Positions 45,469 to 57,124 of a stretch of 64,000 nucleotides of DNA are shown piece by piece (within the stretch, counting starts at the first letter, position 1; every line of letters begins with the position of its first letter). The position numbers and the translations under genes are program-made. Source of the stretch: Pseudofabraea citricarpa (taxonomy: Eukaryota; Ascomycota; Leotiomycetes; Helotiales; Dermateaceae); NCBI GenBank assembly GCA_029641185.1, contig JAPWGK010000020.1:248001-312000 (forward strand). The letters run 5' to 3'. The notes under the pieces are model-generated. The model saw only the letters and a program-made list of their open reading frames with translations, was not told the origin of the DNA and searched no databases.

Positions 45469-46723
45469 ATGGGTGTTACAGACGTTCTCAGCCGCAAATC
45501 TGGTGTCATCGTTGGTGATGATGTCCTCAAGCTCTTTAACTATGCTCAAGAGCACAACTTCGCCATCCCCGCCATCGTCAGTCTCCCAGCCAGATCATAC
45601 TTGGGCCATGGCAAATAAACTGATACCCCGCAGAACTGCACTTCCTCGTCGACCGTCGTAGCTTCGCTCGAGGCTGCTCGCGATGCTAAGGCCCCCATCA
45701 TTCTCCAGATGTCCCAAGGAGGTGCTGCTTATTTCGCAGGAAAGGTACATTATTCAATATCCTGCAACTGCCTTCTCAGCAATTTCTAACATATGACGTG
45801 CAGGGTGTTGCCAATGGCAAGCAAGAAGCTTCCATCGCTGGAGGTATTGCCGGTGCCGAGTACATTCGTGCCATTGCCCCAGCATATGGTATCCCAGTCG
45901 TCCTCCACACCGACCATTGCGCCAAGAAGCTTTTGCCATGGTTGGATGGTCTGATGGACGCCGATGAGGCCTACTTCAAGAAGCACGGCGAGCCTTTGTT
46001 CTCCAGCCACATGATCGATTTGAGCGAGGAGGAAGTTGACTACAACATCGAGACTACTGCAAAGTACTTGAAGCGTGCAGCCCCAATGAAGCAATGGCTC
46101 GAGATGGTATGTAAACAAATATTTGAAATATACTCATAGAAACGTGTACTGACTTCGACTAGGAAATCGGTATCACCGGAGGAGAGGAGGATGGTGTTAA
46201 CAACGAGGATGTTGACAACAACTCCCTCTACACCCAGCCAGAGGATATCCTTGCCATCTACAAGGCTCTCTCCCCAATCTCCCCATACTTCTCCATTGCT
46301 GCTGGTTTCGGTAACGTTCACGGTGTTTACAAGCCCGGAAATGTCAAGCTCCACCCAGAGCTTCTCGGCAAGCACCAGGCTTATGTCAAGGAGGCCATCA
46401 AGGCAAAGGAGGACAAGCCAGTCTTCTTGGTGTTCCACGGTGGATCTGGTTCATCCAAGGAGGAGTTCCAGAAGGCTATCTCATATGGTGTTGTCAAGGT
46501 CAACCTCGACACCGATCTCCAGTATGCCTACCTCACCGGTATTAGAGATTACGTCCTTAACAAGAAGGACTACCTCATGCAACAAGTCGGTAACCCAGAT
46601 GGTGAGGACAAGCCAAACAAGAAGTTCTTTGATCCCCGTGTCTGGGTTCGCGAAGGAGAGAAGACCATGTCCGTACGTGTCACCGAGGGCTTGAAGGACT
46701 TCAATACCGCTGGACAGTTGTAA
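45469..46723 (+). CDS. FBA1: Fructose-bisphosphate aldolase, class II
   Basis: Four exons: 45469-45576, 45634-45744, 45804-46106 and 46163-46723, all phase 0; the product is 360 residues, the normal size. It cleaves fructose-1,6-bisphosphate to dihydroxyacetone phosphate and glyceraldehyde-3-phosphate in glycolysis, using a zinc ion. The family signatures are intact: SLEAARDAKAPIILQMSQGG, VVLHTDHCAKKLLPWLDGL (zinc ligand His), GITGGEEDGVNN (flexible loop), AAGFGNVHGVYKPGNVKL (second zinc ligand), FHGGSGSSKEEF and VKVNLDTDLQYAY (phosphate/substrate binding), then the tail WVREGEKTM. Codon use is visibly biased to C/G-ending codons typical of high expression. A probable 5' UTR intron (45228-45434) and a pyrimidine-rich leader fit this. 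Confidence 0.97.
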
Positions 46724-47143
46724 ATTGCAGCGTGAGTCGTCAACGTAGTTAGCACTGGGTGATGTCGGGTTGAGACATTGCAAATAAAAAGACTGTAAAA
46801 TTGTGCACGTGTTCCTTGGAGTGTGTACCTGATCGAGAATATTTATTGAGCACCTCATCAAGTGGCTGTGTCGTTTGGGCATTATTTAGCGCATGGTTAA
46901 AATGAAATGCAGGGCACGGAGGCCGACGTCATGACCGATATAGCAGTCTGAGCTCCCCTCGTTCTTAAGACCATTCCTAAGAATACCTATCGATCCATAA
47001 GCAGAGTTTGCAGACTGAACACACTCATTCGAAACCAATACCATACCATACCTACTCGTGCGCGACCGCTACCGAACTACACGTCCTGAAATAAGCTGTG
47101 CGCACTCGACCTTGGCAGGCACAACACCCCCCGCAACTCTACA
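46724..47143. other. Spacer between aldolase and OSBP genes
   Basis: No gene is seen in these 420 bp between two rightward genes. Confidence 0.5.
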
Positions 47144-48424
47144 ATGGCTACCAACGAGGTTGGAGCAGGCGTTTCTGCTCAAAACAAAGGATCATGGAGT
47201 GCGTTTCTGAAGTCGATGGCGTCGTTCTCTGGCGACCTCTCTTCCTTGACGGCGCCTCCATTCATTCTTTCCTCGACTTCTCTCACGGAGTTCTCCTCGT
47301 ACTGGGCGGAGCACCCCTCGATCTTCGTTGCGCCTGCAAAAGAAAAGGACCCGCAGAAGCGCGCCCTTCTGGTATTGAAGTGGTTTCTGAGCACCCTGAA
47401 ACAGCAGTATGCAAGCAGAAGTGAGAAGTTCGGAAATGAGAAGAAACCGCTAAATCCTTTCTTGGGGGAGTTGTTTCTGGGGAAATGGGTTGATGCAGCC
47501 GGCACAACAGAGCTTGTCTCGGAACAGGTCTGGTCTGTCAAACTGCGCCTAGCCAATATAGATCTTTGCTGACCTTCTCGCAGTCATCATCCTCCTGCAA
47601 CGGCCTATCATATCTCAAACGAGCAGCATGGGGTTTATCTCGAGGGCTATAACGCCCAGAAAGCCTCGTTCTCACGCACAATAAATGTCAAGCAGATTGG
47701 ACACGCAGTATTTCGAATTCCTGCCTACGACGAGACCTACCTGATAACACTCCCGAACTTGCATATCGAAGGTCTCATCTTTGGCTCGCCCTTTGTAGAG
47801 CTGAATGACAAGACGTACATCACAAGCAGCTCTGGTTACACTGCCAAAATCGATTACAGTGGCAAAGGATGGCTCTCGGGAAAGAAGAACAGCTTTGTTG
47901 CAACACTGTATCCTACCGGAAAAGAGAAGGAAACGCTATATAACATCACTGGCCAGTGGACCAAGACCTTTGAAATTAGGGAAGGCTCATCTAAGAGTGG
48001 AGCTCTCGTAGACCAATATGATGCCGAAGCGGAGCCTACAACGCCTCTAATCATTGCACCTATTGAGGAGCAAGACCCTATGGAATCTCGAAGAGCATGG
48101 GCCAACGTTGCAGCCGGAATCGCAAAGGGAGATATGGACTACACCGGGGTCGAGAAGACGAAGATCGAGGTCGCGCAACGTGAGTTAAGACAGCAAGAAA
48201 AGGCTGAAGGTAGAGTTTGGGAGAGGAGATACTTCAGCCTCACAGAAAGTGATCCTGTGCTAAACCAGTTGGCGCCTGCTATTCAGTTGAACCCGGAGGC
48301 CGATAAGACCGGAGGTATCTGGAGATTTGACAATCAGAAAGCCAAGGTTCTGAAGGAAAATGCTAAATCTGCTCCTCCACCTGGTGCTGTGCCGAGTGAG
48401 CCCGTAGCTGTTGAGTTAAAGTGA
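47144..48424 (+). CDS. Oxysterol-binding protein (OSH/KES1-like)
   Basis: Two exons: 47144-47532 and 47584-48424; the product is about 409 residues, matching short OSBP-related proteins (yeast Kes1/Osh4 has 434). Only the lipid-binding ORD is present; there is no PH or ankyrin part. Seen in order: [51 protein letters not shown], the signature [14 protein letters not shown] (residues about 127-140), then [33 protein letters not shown] and, near the end, VWERRYFS. Such proteins exchange sterol or phosphatidylserine for PI4P between membranes. The signature is normally EQVSHHPP; here the junction gives Cys in place of Ser. The donor GTCTGT is chosen since it alone gives the HHPP frame. Confidence 0.9.
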
Positions 48425-48873
48425 ATTTTAGCTTGGGCGCAGGATGGGATGAGAGCAAAGGAACAATTTCTTCGTTTCCGTATTGTATGATCATTAGATC
48501 TTAGGGCATAGTTTTGGACTGCAATAGCAAGGTTCCAGAAAATCGCATCGATTCATAGACCGATAATCCATTTCCAAGAACTTGACTGTGTTGTCTTCGT
48601 CAACTGTTAGCTGCCTTGCACAATGTCTAGCTTGTTACTTGTACAGAAAAGAAGCTTTTATGCTCCCGCACCCGAAGGTCGATCGCAAGCGAACCATAAT
48701 CGAGGACGCGCTTCAATCTTGGACAACATTTTGGATTCTTTTGCGCGCGTCGACATTATTCAAGTACAGCGCAATTTGGCTAGCTGTATTTGCTTCTAAG
48801 CATACAACCATCAATCTTGTTACTCTCAGCATGAAGATTAATTGCTTATGACGACATCTATAGAAGCGCGAAG
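48425..48873. other. Spacer, promoter of the 1128-residue protein gene
   Basis: No gene is seen in these 449 bp between two rightward genes. Confidence 0.5.
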
Positions 48874-51800
48874 ATGGCTCACAACGAGCACGAAACCGCG
48901 AAACCTCGAGGCCCATCCAATTCCAGTGGCAGCACACTCAATATAGGTCGAAACAATAAACCGTTATTCGCGCGAGAAAGAACACGGCCGTACTTTACAG
49001 GCGCCACAGACAACGCGACAAAAGACAGCAATGAAGGTGTGGAGTCGCCTGTCACAGCGCGCAGAGCTGGTGGGGCAGGAAACTGGATGGATGCAAAACC
49101 AGCAAGAAGACTTGGACTTGAAGAGGCCTTTCAGAGAACAGACGAGAATGGTCTCTTCAGACCGCGTTCACCGCAAGTTGGCGCTGGGAGAGAAGGACTA
49201 CGAACAGAACTGCGAAGTGAGATTCGCGCCGCGAGACGAGCGAGTTACACGCCAGACGCAACACCGACTCCGCCAAGGACCCTTTCTGCTGCTTATAGGA
49301 TGGCTACGGCTGAGGAAAGGTCTGCTTCTGCACCCATTGAAGGAGGCAGGGCGCAGCGAAGCCCCATAGATGGCAGCCCGAGTCCAGCTACTCGATCGCG
49401 TACACTAAGTAGAGATTCGGACGATGGAAGATTTCACCGTCTAAGAAATAGTGACCCGTTGGATCTGAGAGGGAGAAATGGGAATACTCTCGTCAGACAA
49501 AACAGTGATGGAAATACAGATGACGGCACAACTGAGTCCAGCAGAAGTAGCCTGTCGGGCCTGAGTTTAGTAGAGGACCCGACTGAGGATGAGTTTGATG
49601 AAAAGATGAGAAAGTTTTCGAAGGATCAAGAGCGCGTTGCGGAACTTTTGCGCCGGAAATCAGGTCCATTCGCAAAGAGAGGTATCGGTTCGAGAGTGGC
49701 AGAAACCACAAAATCACTTGTGAAGAAAACAAGTACAAGTAGTTTCGAGAATGAGGCCCCCCCTCCTTATCAACCACCAAGGACATGGGGTTCCAAGGCA
49801 AAGAAAATGGACCGTTTCCTAAGTAAAGTTCTATCTCCAGATAACTCGACGGAAATTCAAAACCCACAAGTCGTGCAGCAGGTTTCAAACCCGCCAGCCA
49901 AACAACAAAGTACAGCAGATATTCCCCTGCCATCCGTCGAGAGTGGATTACCAGTACAAGAGCCTACTCCACCTTTATCAAGGCCAGCTTCTGCGCAGCC
50001 AAATAACATGGCCCCATGGGATACGGATCTCGATTTCACTGCTCAATCGATCATGACAAGCCCACAGCTCAGGGTCAAGACTACAAGGCTTGATGACATA
50101 CGAGACCGTGAGATTCAGAGTCTCACCAGGAGTGCCATTGCATCAAGACAATTAGAGGAAATCCGCGAGCGGAACTCGGAAGAGAGATCTAGGTCTCCGG
50201 AAGTGAATCGAAGGAGTTCGAAAGAACGTCAATCTAAGTCACCAACACCAAAGCCAGAGCCATCAGATGACGAGCAATTTCATGAGAAGACCATCCTAGA
50301 GGAGGAGGGAGAGTCCATTCCCGGAACGCCAATAACAATTTTCAGTGGCTCGTCGCTTAAACCAAACGATAATAATAATGATAATGCTAGAGACCAAAGA
50401 CCAGGTCGAGATAGTAAAGGTGATCGTGCTCAATATACACGGGATGAATCTCGCGATGTCCTCCGGAGATTATCGAGAGCAACGAGTGGAAGTCCCAGTA
50501 CATCGCGTGGTGCGGAGGAACCCAAAGTCGAGGGTGAGGTGAAGAGAGAGGATGCAAAGGTTGATAAAGGGAAAGGCATAGAAACGAGCACAGAGAGAGA
50601 CAAAGACAAAACTCCAAGACCACTCCAAGAAAGGGAGTTTAAACGAACTGAGCGTCTTAGGGACGATCCGATCAAAAGACTTAGCAACGGCTCAGAATTG
50701 GACAGGAAACGACTCAGCTCGACAAGCACTCCACCAAAATCAGATGTTGACCCCGAAGAACGGATTGCAGCTGAAGCATCTCTATTTGAGTTGCAAGACA
50801 ACAAGTCTGAAAGGAATTCAGTACGTGCGCCATCACCAATGGAATTTGAAGATGGCCAGGTGGATGCAACTCCACGACCTAAACCAGACCCGTTCTCCAG
50901 GCCTACACCGAGAGTTACAGGTGCTTACATTGAAACACCTGCGCCTACCGTCAGGATATCCCGATTTTCTAAGGAGCTTTTGCCAGAAGTAGGATCAATG
51001 AATACAATAAATCTTGATGGGACCACTGAGCGGAACATCTCAAGATTCTTATCTTCTAACAACCCTTTGATTCGAGAGCGTGGCCGAGCCATCGAAAGAG
51101 GGCAATCACCAAGATCACGATCTCAGCCAGTAATGCCAACCACTCGACCTCCTTTACGAAATACTGCCAAACTATCAAGAGCCTCGGAAGACCTGCGAAG
51201 GATTAAGAGAGAAGCTCAGATTGAGGACTCAACATTGGACGACTTTGATGAGATACTCGAAGCGGATGTAAGAGCTACAGCCAACCTAAGCCGGTCCCGC
51301 ATTGAGCCTGCTCTTGATTTTGAGCACGATTCAAATGGGAGAGAGCTATCAGACCGGGAGAAGCAACAGAGGTTGGAAACACTAGCACTTGAACGGATGA
51401 GTAATTCTCTCAAACGAACATCTGTGAGTATCCGCGACGCTAAGCGCGGGATTGAAGGGCTTGAAGACAGGGTGACTTCATCCAACAACTCTCTCCCTGG
51501 TTCCCAAACCGGGACTCATACACATACCCACAACAATTGTCAAGCCTGCGCAAACGGATCATCAATGTATCACCTCAGCATTCCCATCCCTCGCCTCTAT
51601 AACCGTACGCCACCACCAAGCAGCCGTCGCAAACTAACCTGGCTCGGACTCCTCCTAACCGTCTTCCTCGCCTGGTTCGCCAGCGAATCCATCATGTGCG
51701 AATACTTCTGCAAGCCCGAATTCGCCAACTACACCGGCATGTGGACGCCATGGGAACCGTCCTTCCCCTATGTAATTCCATCAAAGCTTGACTACTGGAC

Positions 51801-52260
51801 GGGCCGACGTGTCAGCGGCGCCGCGTACAAAGTTTACAAGATTTGGACAGATGGCAAGAGACCACGTCCGAGATGGGCCGGTCCAAGGCCGCGACCACCA
51901 TTAGATGACCCTCCAGAGGGGTACATACCCCCGCAAAGGACTATTGTTAAGAAACCGAGAAGTGAATTCTGGAGCTGGTTCTGGGATGATGATGTTGATG
52001 AGAACGGGGACAGAATCCACATAGAGATTCTGAATCCTGGCCAGGAGATAGTCAAGGGGAAAGGGAAGGGAAAGGGAAAGGAGAAGAAGCATGCTCAAGC
52101 TACAGCCGAGTCATGGAATTGGGCAGGCTTCCGCAAAAGTGGAAGCACAAGTACGAAAGATAAACGATCTGGCGGCGGGGTGACGTGGGCCGGCGATGGC
52201 GAAGATGAGGATGAGGATGAGGGCGATGAAGGGAGCATGTTTGAAGACGAAACGATTTGA
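48874..52260 (+). CDS. Large disordered single-pass membrane protein, unrecognised
   Basis: An intron-free 1128-residue frame. Residues 1-900 are charged, Ser/Arg/Pro/Glu-rich and look disordered, with short ordered or coil-prone pieces (DEFDEKMRKFSKDQERVAEL near 230-250; ETLALERMSNSLKRTSVSIR near 830-850). One hydrophobic helix lies at about 921-942 (LTWLGLLLTVFLAWFASESI). The 190 residues after it are Trp/Pro/Tyr-rich (TGMWTPWEPSFPYVIPSKLDYW, RPRPRWAGPRPRPP, EFWSWFWDDDVDENGD) and end with a basic GKGKGKGK block and an acidic EDEDEDEGDEG tail. The conserved-looking part is the coil plus helix plus Trp-rich block. A long cytosolic or nuclear domain anchored in the ER or nuclear envelope would fit. 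I do not recognise the family and give no function. Confidence 0.85.
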   Translation: MAHNEHETAKPRGPSNSSGSTLNIGRNNKPLFARERTRPYFTGATDNATKDSNEGVESPVTARRAGGAGNWMDAKPARRLGLEEAFQRTDENGLFRPRSPQVGAGREGLRTELRSEIRAARRASYTPDATPTPPRTLSAAYRMATAEERSASAPIEGGRAQRSPIDGSPSPATRSRTLSRDSDDGRFHRLRNSDPLDLRGRNGNTLVRQNSDGNTDDGTTESSRSSLSGLSLVEDPTEDEFDEKMRKFSKDQERVAELLRRKSGPFAKRGIGSRVAETTKSLVKKTSTSSFENEAPPPYQPPRTWGSKAKKMDRFLSKVLSPDNSTEIQNPQVVQQVSNPPAKQQSTADIPLPSVESGLPVQEPTPPLSRPASAQPNNMAPWDTDLDFTAQSIMTSPQLRVKTTRLDDIRDREIQSLTRSAIASRQLEEIRERNSEERSRSPEVNRRSSKERQSKSPTPKPEPSDDEQFHEKTILEEEGESIPGTPITIFSGSSLKPNDNNNDNARDQRPGRDSKGDRAQYTRDESRDVLRRLSRATSGSPSTSRGAEEPKVEGEVKREDAKVDKGKGIETSTERDKDKTPRPLQEREFKRTERLRDDPIKRLSNGSELDRKRLSSTSTPPKSDVDPEERIAAEASLFELQDNKSERNSVRAPSPMEFEDGQVDATPRPKPDPFSRPTPRVTGAYIETPAPTVRISRFSKELLPEVGSMNTINLDGTTERNISRFLSSNNPLIRERGRAIERGQSPRSRSQPVMPTTRPPLRNTAKLSRASEDLRRIKREAQIEDSTLDDFDEILEADVRATANLSRSRIEPALDFEHDSNGRELSDREKQQRLETLALERMSNSLKRTSVSIRDAKRGIEGLEDRVTSSNNSLPGSQTGTHTHTHNNCQACANGSSMYHLSIPIPRLYNRTPPPSSRRKLTWLGLLLTVFLAWFASESIMCEYFCKPEFANYTGMWTPWEPSFPYVIPSKLDYWTGRRVSGAAYKVYKIWTDGKRPRPRWAGPRPRPPLDDPPEGYIPPQRTIVKKPRSEFWSWFWDDDVDENGDRIHIEILNPGQEIVKGKGKGKGKEKKHAQATAESWNWAGFRKSGSTSTKDKRSGGGVTWAGDGEDEDEDEGDEGSMFEDETI

Positions 52261-52332
52261 TGATTGATTGCTTAACGGGCGTTCGTTCCTTTCTCTCTTT
52301 CCTTCCTTCCATCCTTCCAAGATTCGGGGGAG

Positions 52333-52360
52333 TTTTTCTTTTCTTTTCTTTTCTTCTTTC
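52333..52360. repeat. (TTTTC)n pyrimidine tract
   Basis: About five copies of TTTTC in the 3' flank of the 1128-residue protein gene. Confidence 0.8.
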
Positions 52361-52465
52361 TCCTGTTCTTTTCTGGTTGGAGAGCAAATCTCGGTGTGGA
52401 TGGAGTCTTATGTATTACATTCGCGTCTCTCTTTTGCAGATAATGTCTTCTTCTTTTGTTTCGCA

Positions 52466-52494
52466 TGTTGGTGTTGGTGTTGGTGTTGGTGTTC
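52466..52494. repeat. (GTTGGT)n hexanucleotide repeat
   Basis: About five copies of GTTGGT; the complementary repeat (ACCAAC) occurs again at 61237-61260. Confidence 0.85.
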
Positions 52495-53380
52495 AGGGAG
52501 GAGGGGCTTCTGGATACATACCTTACATATCACAATTGGAGTCTGCAGGATTGGGGAGTTTGGGGTTTTATGGTGCAATGAAAGGAATGAAGAGGAGGGG
52601 ATTTTCTTTTTTGATTTAGGAAATATCATGACTTGACATGGATCAAGACGTTCAGGTGGCCCAGCTTTTTGACATCGCTATTTTGTATTCATTTGCCTGT
52701 TTAAATCCCCCCAAACTTCAGGATAAGAAAGAGATGGATAAGTAAATAATCGTATGCATAAATTATAAGTTCTGGGATTTACAATCAGAATCAGAATCGT
52801 ATTCAATCCACTTCACTTCAATCCATGCTTAAAAAACCAGAGATAATTTGGAAATCTTGGCAGTAAATTCAATTTGCCTAGGTAGCCGTTTTTGAGGTCA
52901 TTCAATATTACCTCGGAATACACGTGAATTATTGCTCATACCATGCCATCCCATGCCATGCCATTTCAATTCACCTTAGACGATTTCTGCTGCCACCTCC
53001 CGATCCCTGAGAAGAGTTGGCATCCTGGATACAAAAGCCAATATCGTATCAACTGAAAACAAAAAGTTCCATCCGCCGAACCATCCATATTGCGTGCCCC
53101 GTGAAAGACAGTTAACAAGTAGTTGTGCTTTTGACTTTTCCCCTGCTATCACACCGTCGAAATCGAAATATTGTGTTATGACAGGCACCCATAAAAACTA
53201 GTTGAAAACAGCGAGGAGCTTTCCCTTCCGACCGCAAATGAGAAGAGTTTGAAATAAATGAAAAAGTGATAGTAGTAACACATTTTGGTGAGAAGTTCCG
53301 TGATTGGTTTGAGTTGAAGCAAAAGCTTCAATCACAAGTCAATGGGCGACAACTACCAAGGACATAGTGTTACAGAGTGA

Positions 53381-56300
53381 TTAGTGTCCATAGTTGCCAC
53401 CCCACCCACCACGTTGTTGGCTGTTGCCATAGTTATAACCTCCAAAGCCTTGGTAGCCACCATATTGGCTGCTTTGGTGTCCCTGCCCAGCAGCTTGGTG
53501 AGCACCTGCTCCTCCTAAACCACCATATTGGCTGCCGGCTTGACCATGGAGACCATGACCTTGTTGTTGAAGATGGCTTGGGTAGCCTCCATAGCCTTGT
53601 TGAGCAGACTGTGGAGGGGGGAGAGCTGATCCGGGAGCGGCGTTAGTTGCAGATCCTGGTCGGTTGGCTTGAGACAAGGATGGGCTAGGTCCATTTGCTG
53701 CCTTGGCTTCACCAAAAGGCTTTAGGTCATCACCAGTACCAGTTTGGTTGCCTTGCTGAGCATTGTAGTGTTGTTGGTTTTGGCCTTGGTAAGATGAATT
53801 TCGTCCAAAGGCATCATGTACTCCACCCCCGAAAGCACCACCTCCAATGCTTTGTGGAGTCTGAGATGACTGAGCAGAACCAGCGCGGCCATAGTCTCCC
53901 AGGCTTCCACCAAGAGCACTATCACGTCCGTGCAATGTAGAAGCACCAAAGCCACCAGCGGCAGGAGATGAGGCATGTTCATATGGCGCAGCTGGAGACA
54001 TTCCATAGCCTTGGTAAGGTTGGCCATGAAGACCTGCCTTTGCTCCATATGGGCCAGCGCCATAATTTCCTCCTCCATACTGCTGGTATTGGTTCATGTA
54101 TGCAGCATAGTACGGGCTTGAATAGTAAGGGTGACCATACGGGTAGTTTGCTGCTTGGGGTTGTTGTGGGTGGCCAGGTTGGGGTTGAGCTCCCTGACCA
54201 ACCTGTTGGGTTTGAGAAGCAGGGTTAGGGGTTGTGTGGCCGCTATTTTGGCCCTCACCTGCAGAGTAGCGGGATTGGGTCTGCTGAGCAGTGCTTTGGG
54301 GGAATTGGGATGTAGCTCCGGCTTGGTCTCCATTATAGCCGCTGTAAGAGCGTTGTTGCTGAGGAGCAGAACCGTCTTGCTGGCCTGGGGCACCCTGTTG
54401 TTGGGCATATTGTTGTTGGTAATAGCTGTTATAAGCATTGCGCTGTGCATCAGCCGTGTAGTAAGAAGAGAACTCGCTGGGAGCGGAGGAGAATGCTCCA
54501 GCCTGAGGCTGTTGGTGAGATTGAGTTTGGGAGTTTGGATATCCTTCGAAGGGACTCTGCGTAGCTGGAGCCTGTTGGCTAAAGGCATCATAAGGCTTCT
54601 GTGGCAACGATTGTTCTTGAGCTCCACCTTGTCCATATCGGCCGTACTGAGCGTACTGTCCGTTTCCTTGGGGTCCAGGCTGGGTGGCTACTTGATGTTA
54701 GCATGTGAATCTAATGTGAAAAACAAAAATCACTTACTCTGAGCACCGGGAAGTGCTTGGGGCGATGGTAGACCAGGAGCAGCTATTGTCCTAATCAGTA
54801 CGGCATGTAGTGCAAAGGGGAAGTTGACTTACAGGTTGGGTGGGTAGCGGCTGGTAGGCCAGCAGATTGCTTTGGAGTTGGCAACGTCTCTGGAATTGGT
54901 GCGGCTTGTTGAGGAGCAGGCGGAAGAGAAGCACGTGGGTGGGCAACTGGGGAGTGTTGTGGTGGCTGAGCGCGAGTTTCTGGCTCCTCTCTATCACCAT
55001 CAACATCCTCCTCGCCTGTTCCATTTAGGTTGAAAGCACCAAATTGAACGGCCGTACGATCCACTTCACGGTTTCCAGGCATTCGGACAGCCTCCTCTTG
55101 GTCCAATACCCGACGCTGATAACTAGGGGTTCGTCCAGTGGCATTGGTAGCCTTCAAGGCAGATGCAACAAAACCGCTGGTTGGAGGGCGAATAGCTTGA
55201 GCCTGTCCTTGTTGTAAAGCGGAATATGGTGTGGAACTGGTAGCACCGCTTCGAGGATCCCAAGAACTAGCCGCAGTGCTCGCAGCAGTAGCAGTAGGAA
55301 CTGGTCCAGACAGGTCAGGAACTTGCTCGAGGTTTGTCTCGGTGAGCTCATCCTTGGAAGGAGTAAGCGCAGCTTCAGGCTCAAATGTTGTAGTTTCGGG
55401 TGCGGCCTCGATTTGCTCTGTTGGAGTCTCGATAGCCTTCTCAGCAACCTCGGGTTCCGGCTCTGGCTCTGGCGCAGGGGCTTCGACAGGCTCTTCTGGC
55501 TTTGATGGTTCGGAAGGTCTAGAGAAGATTGTCAGTAAGAATTATGTTTAGAGACAGAGTATAGCTCACTTTTCAACTGGTGCTGGGGCTGGAGTTGGTG
55601 TTGGTGCCTTCTTCGGTGTAGGAACAGGAGCGAACATGCTTGCCCAACTCTTCTTAACGCCATTTGGTATGATGGTAGATGTAACCTTTGCCGCAGTTGA
55701 TGTAGCAGTAGCACCCCAAGTGTCAGCAGCTGGCTCGGCGGGTGTTGCAGCGGGGGCCTCCCAGGCTGGAGCGTCCTGTGGAGCGTCTTCCTTAGGCGTC
55801 TCCCATGCATTTGAAGTAGTTGTGTCCCAAGCATTTGATTCTTCAGTAGGAACCGAGATGTCTGCATTCTCCTTGCGAGAACCGTTGGTTTGCGCAAGCG
55901 ACGCTCCACGGCCTCTACCACCTCTGCCTCGATCAGTACCTCTGCCACGGCCTCCTCTGCCACCCTCAAATACACGACCTCCTCGGGAGGCTCTCGCGTT
56001 ATGGGTTGAATCGCCAGGGGCCGCAGATGTAGCGTCTTTGGTTGCTTTAGATCGAGAGCGATCCTTCTTGGTCTTCGAGACTTCTCCCCATTGTGAAATT
56101 GTTCCTGCATCAGGTGTTAGTGTGCGCTCATCTCTAGATTGCGATGGTCGAGTATCTGGTAAAAGATCTTACCGTCTGTGATGCGCTCGACAGTTGTCTC
56201 AAGATCGCCGTCGGTCTCCTGAAGAGCAAAGACAGCGTCTTCGTCTGTCCAGCTGGGGAACAATTCTTGGATGGTCGAGACCTTGCTGCCATACTTCTTC

Positions 56301-56473
56301 TTCAATTGGCCAACTTCTCCATCGTCTTCAATTGATGTAGTAGGAGTGCTGTCTACTTTGTCGCCGTTGGTGGTATGGCCCCTGCCGCCGCGTGCTCCTC
56401 TTCCAGAGAATCCTCCACGACCTCGCGATCCCCGACCCCGAGGTGCTGAGGGACGTGATTGTACCTCAGACAT
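53381..56473 (-). CDS. DEF1: RNA polymerase II degradation factor DEF1
   Basis: Five exons: 56473-56173, 56104-55570, 55518-54833, 54782-54738 and 54687-53381; the product is about 957 residues. An RGG-type Arg/Gly stretch (residues 10-35) precedes a CUE-like ubiquitin-binding domain at about 50-100 (YGSKVSTIQELFPSWTDEDA, ALQETDGDLETTVERITDG). Then come a second RGG region, acidic Pro/Glu/Ala-rich repeats, and a Gln/Gly/Tyr-rich C-terminal third of prion-like composition (YYQQQYAQQQG and many similar runs). In yeast DEF1 is partly proteolysed, enters the nucleus and brings the Elongin-Cullin ligase to stalled RNA polymerase II. The acceptor of the last exon is an AAGTAG pair, so two forms differing by one residue are possible (exon starting 54687 or 54690). 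All junctions keep frame. Confidence 0.92.
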
Positions 56474-57124
56474 TGTGTGAGGCTATGTGTATGTGATGGT
56501 GGAACAGACAGGGTAGAAAAGAAGGAGACGTCGTGGTTTTGCAGTTGAGGGTGGAGGTCAGGTGTGGATGAATGCAGAATAGGTATGACGGTTTGGAAGG
56601 CACGATTTTAGGTAGGCCAGGTCGGTAGGTCGCGAAGCTCGCCTTGGAACCTTGAAACCTTGAAAGTCAGGGTGTCGTAAATGCAGCAGCAGCGACAGGC
56701 GGGGGGGAGCGATGTGATGTGCAAATGCAAAGAATGTTGTTCTAAAGCTGACTCGACAGACAGACAGACAGGCGCATGAAAAAGAAAATTGGTTCTTCGA
56801 GCGTATTGCCTGCCTTTGCGCTTTCATTATTCCTTTAGCGTCTGTTATACCTGAGCACTATTCTGTATATTTCCATCTCTCTTTCGTATTCTTCATGACG
56901 CCCAACACGTGATGTCTGCATTGCCTGACTAACACACACCGTACGAGTTACTTGCCTTGCGTACCTTGCGTGCTGTACAACGTACCTACCTCTACCTCTA
57001 CCTCGACCATCGCCCCACATTGCAGCTCATTCACATCCCTCGACCAAACATCCTAGGGACACGCTGCTGCTGCTGCTGCTGCTCGAGAGCATTGCCAGCT
57101 ATTGAAGCACAACACATCGACATC
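56474..57124. other. Divergent promoter region, DEF1 / 412-residue protein
   Basis: 651 bp between divergent start codons; both promoters are expected here. A (CTG)7 run at 57063-57083 lies in the rightward leader and reads as polycysteine if translated in the gene's frame. Confidence 0.45.
57063..57083. repeat. (CTG)7 trinucleotide repeat
   Basis: Seven CTG units about 40 bp upstream of the chosen start codon of the next gene. Confidence 0.9.

Larger units (their letters stand above)
52261..53380. other. 1.1-kb spacer between convergent genes
   Basis: No gene is supported. The first 350 bp carry a (TTTTC)n tract (about 52333-52360) and a (GTTGGT)n tract (about 52466-52494), probably in the 3' UTR of the upstream gene. 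A 70-residue minus-strand frame at 52976-53188 has no recognisable domain. Confidence 0.5.

Noticed and set aside
29784..46723. Functional link between GID4 (regulator of gluconeogenic enzymes) and the aldolase gene
   Set aside because: They are 15 kb apart with unrelated genes between; aldolase is not an established GID4 substrate, so proximity looks incidental.
54131..54742. Antisense frame of 203 codons inside DEF1
   Set aside because: It mirrors the Gln/Gly-rich low-complexity sequence of DEF1 and runs across one of its introns.
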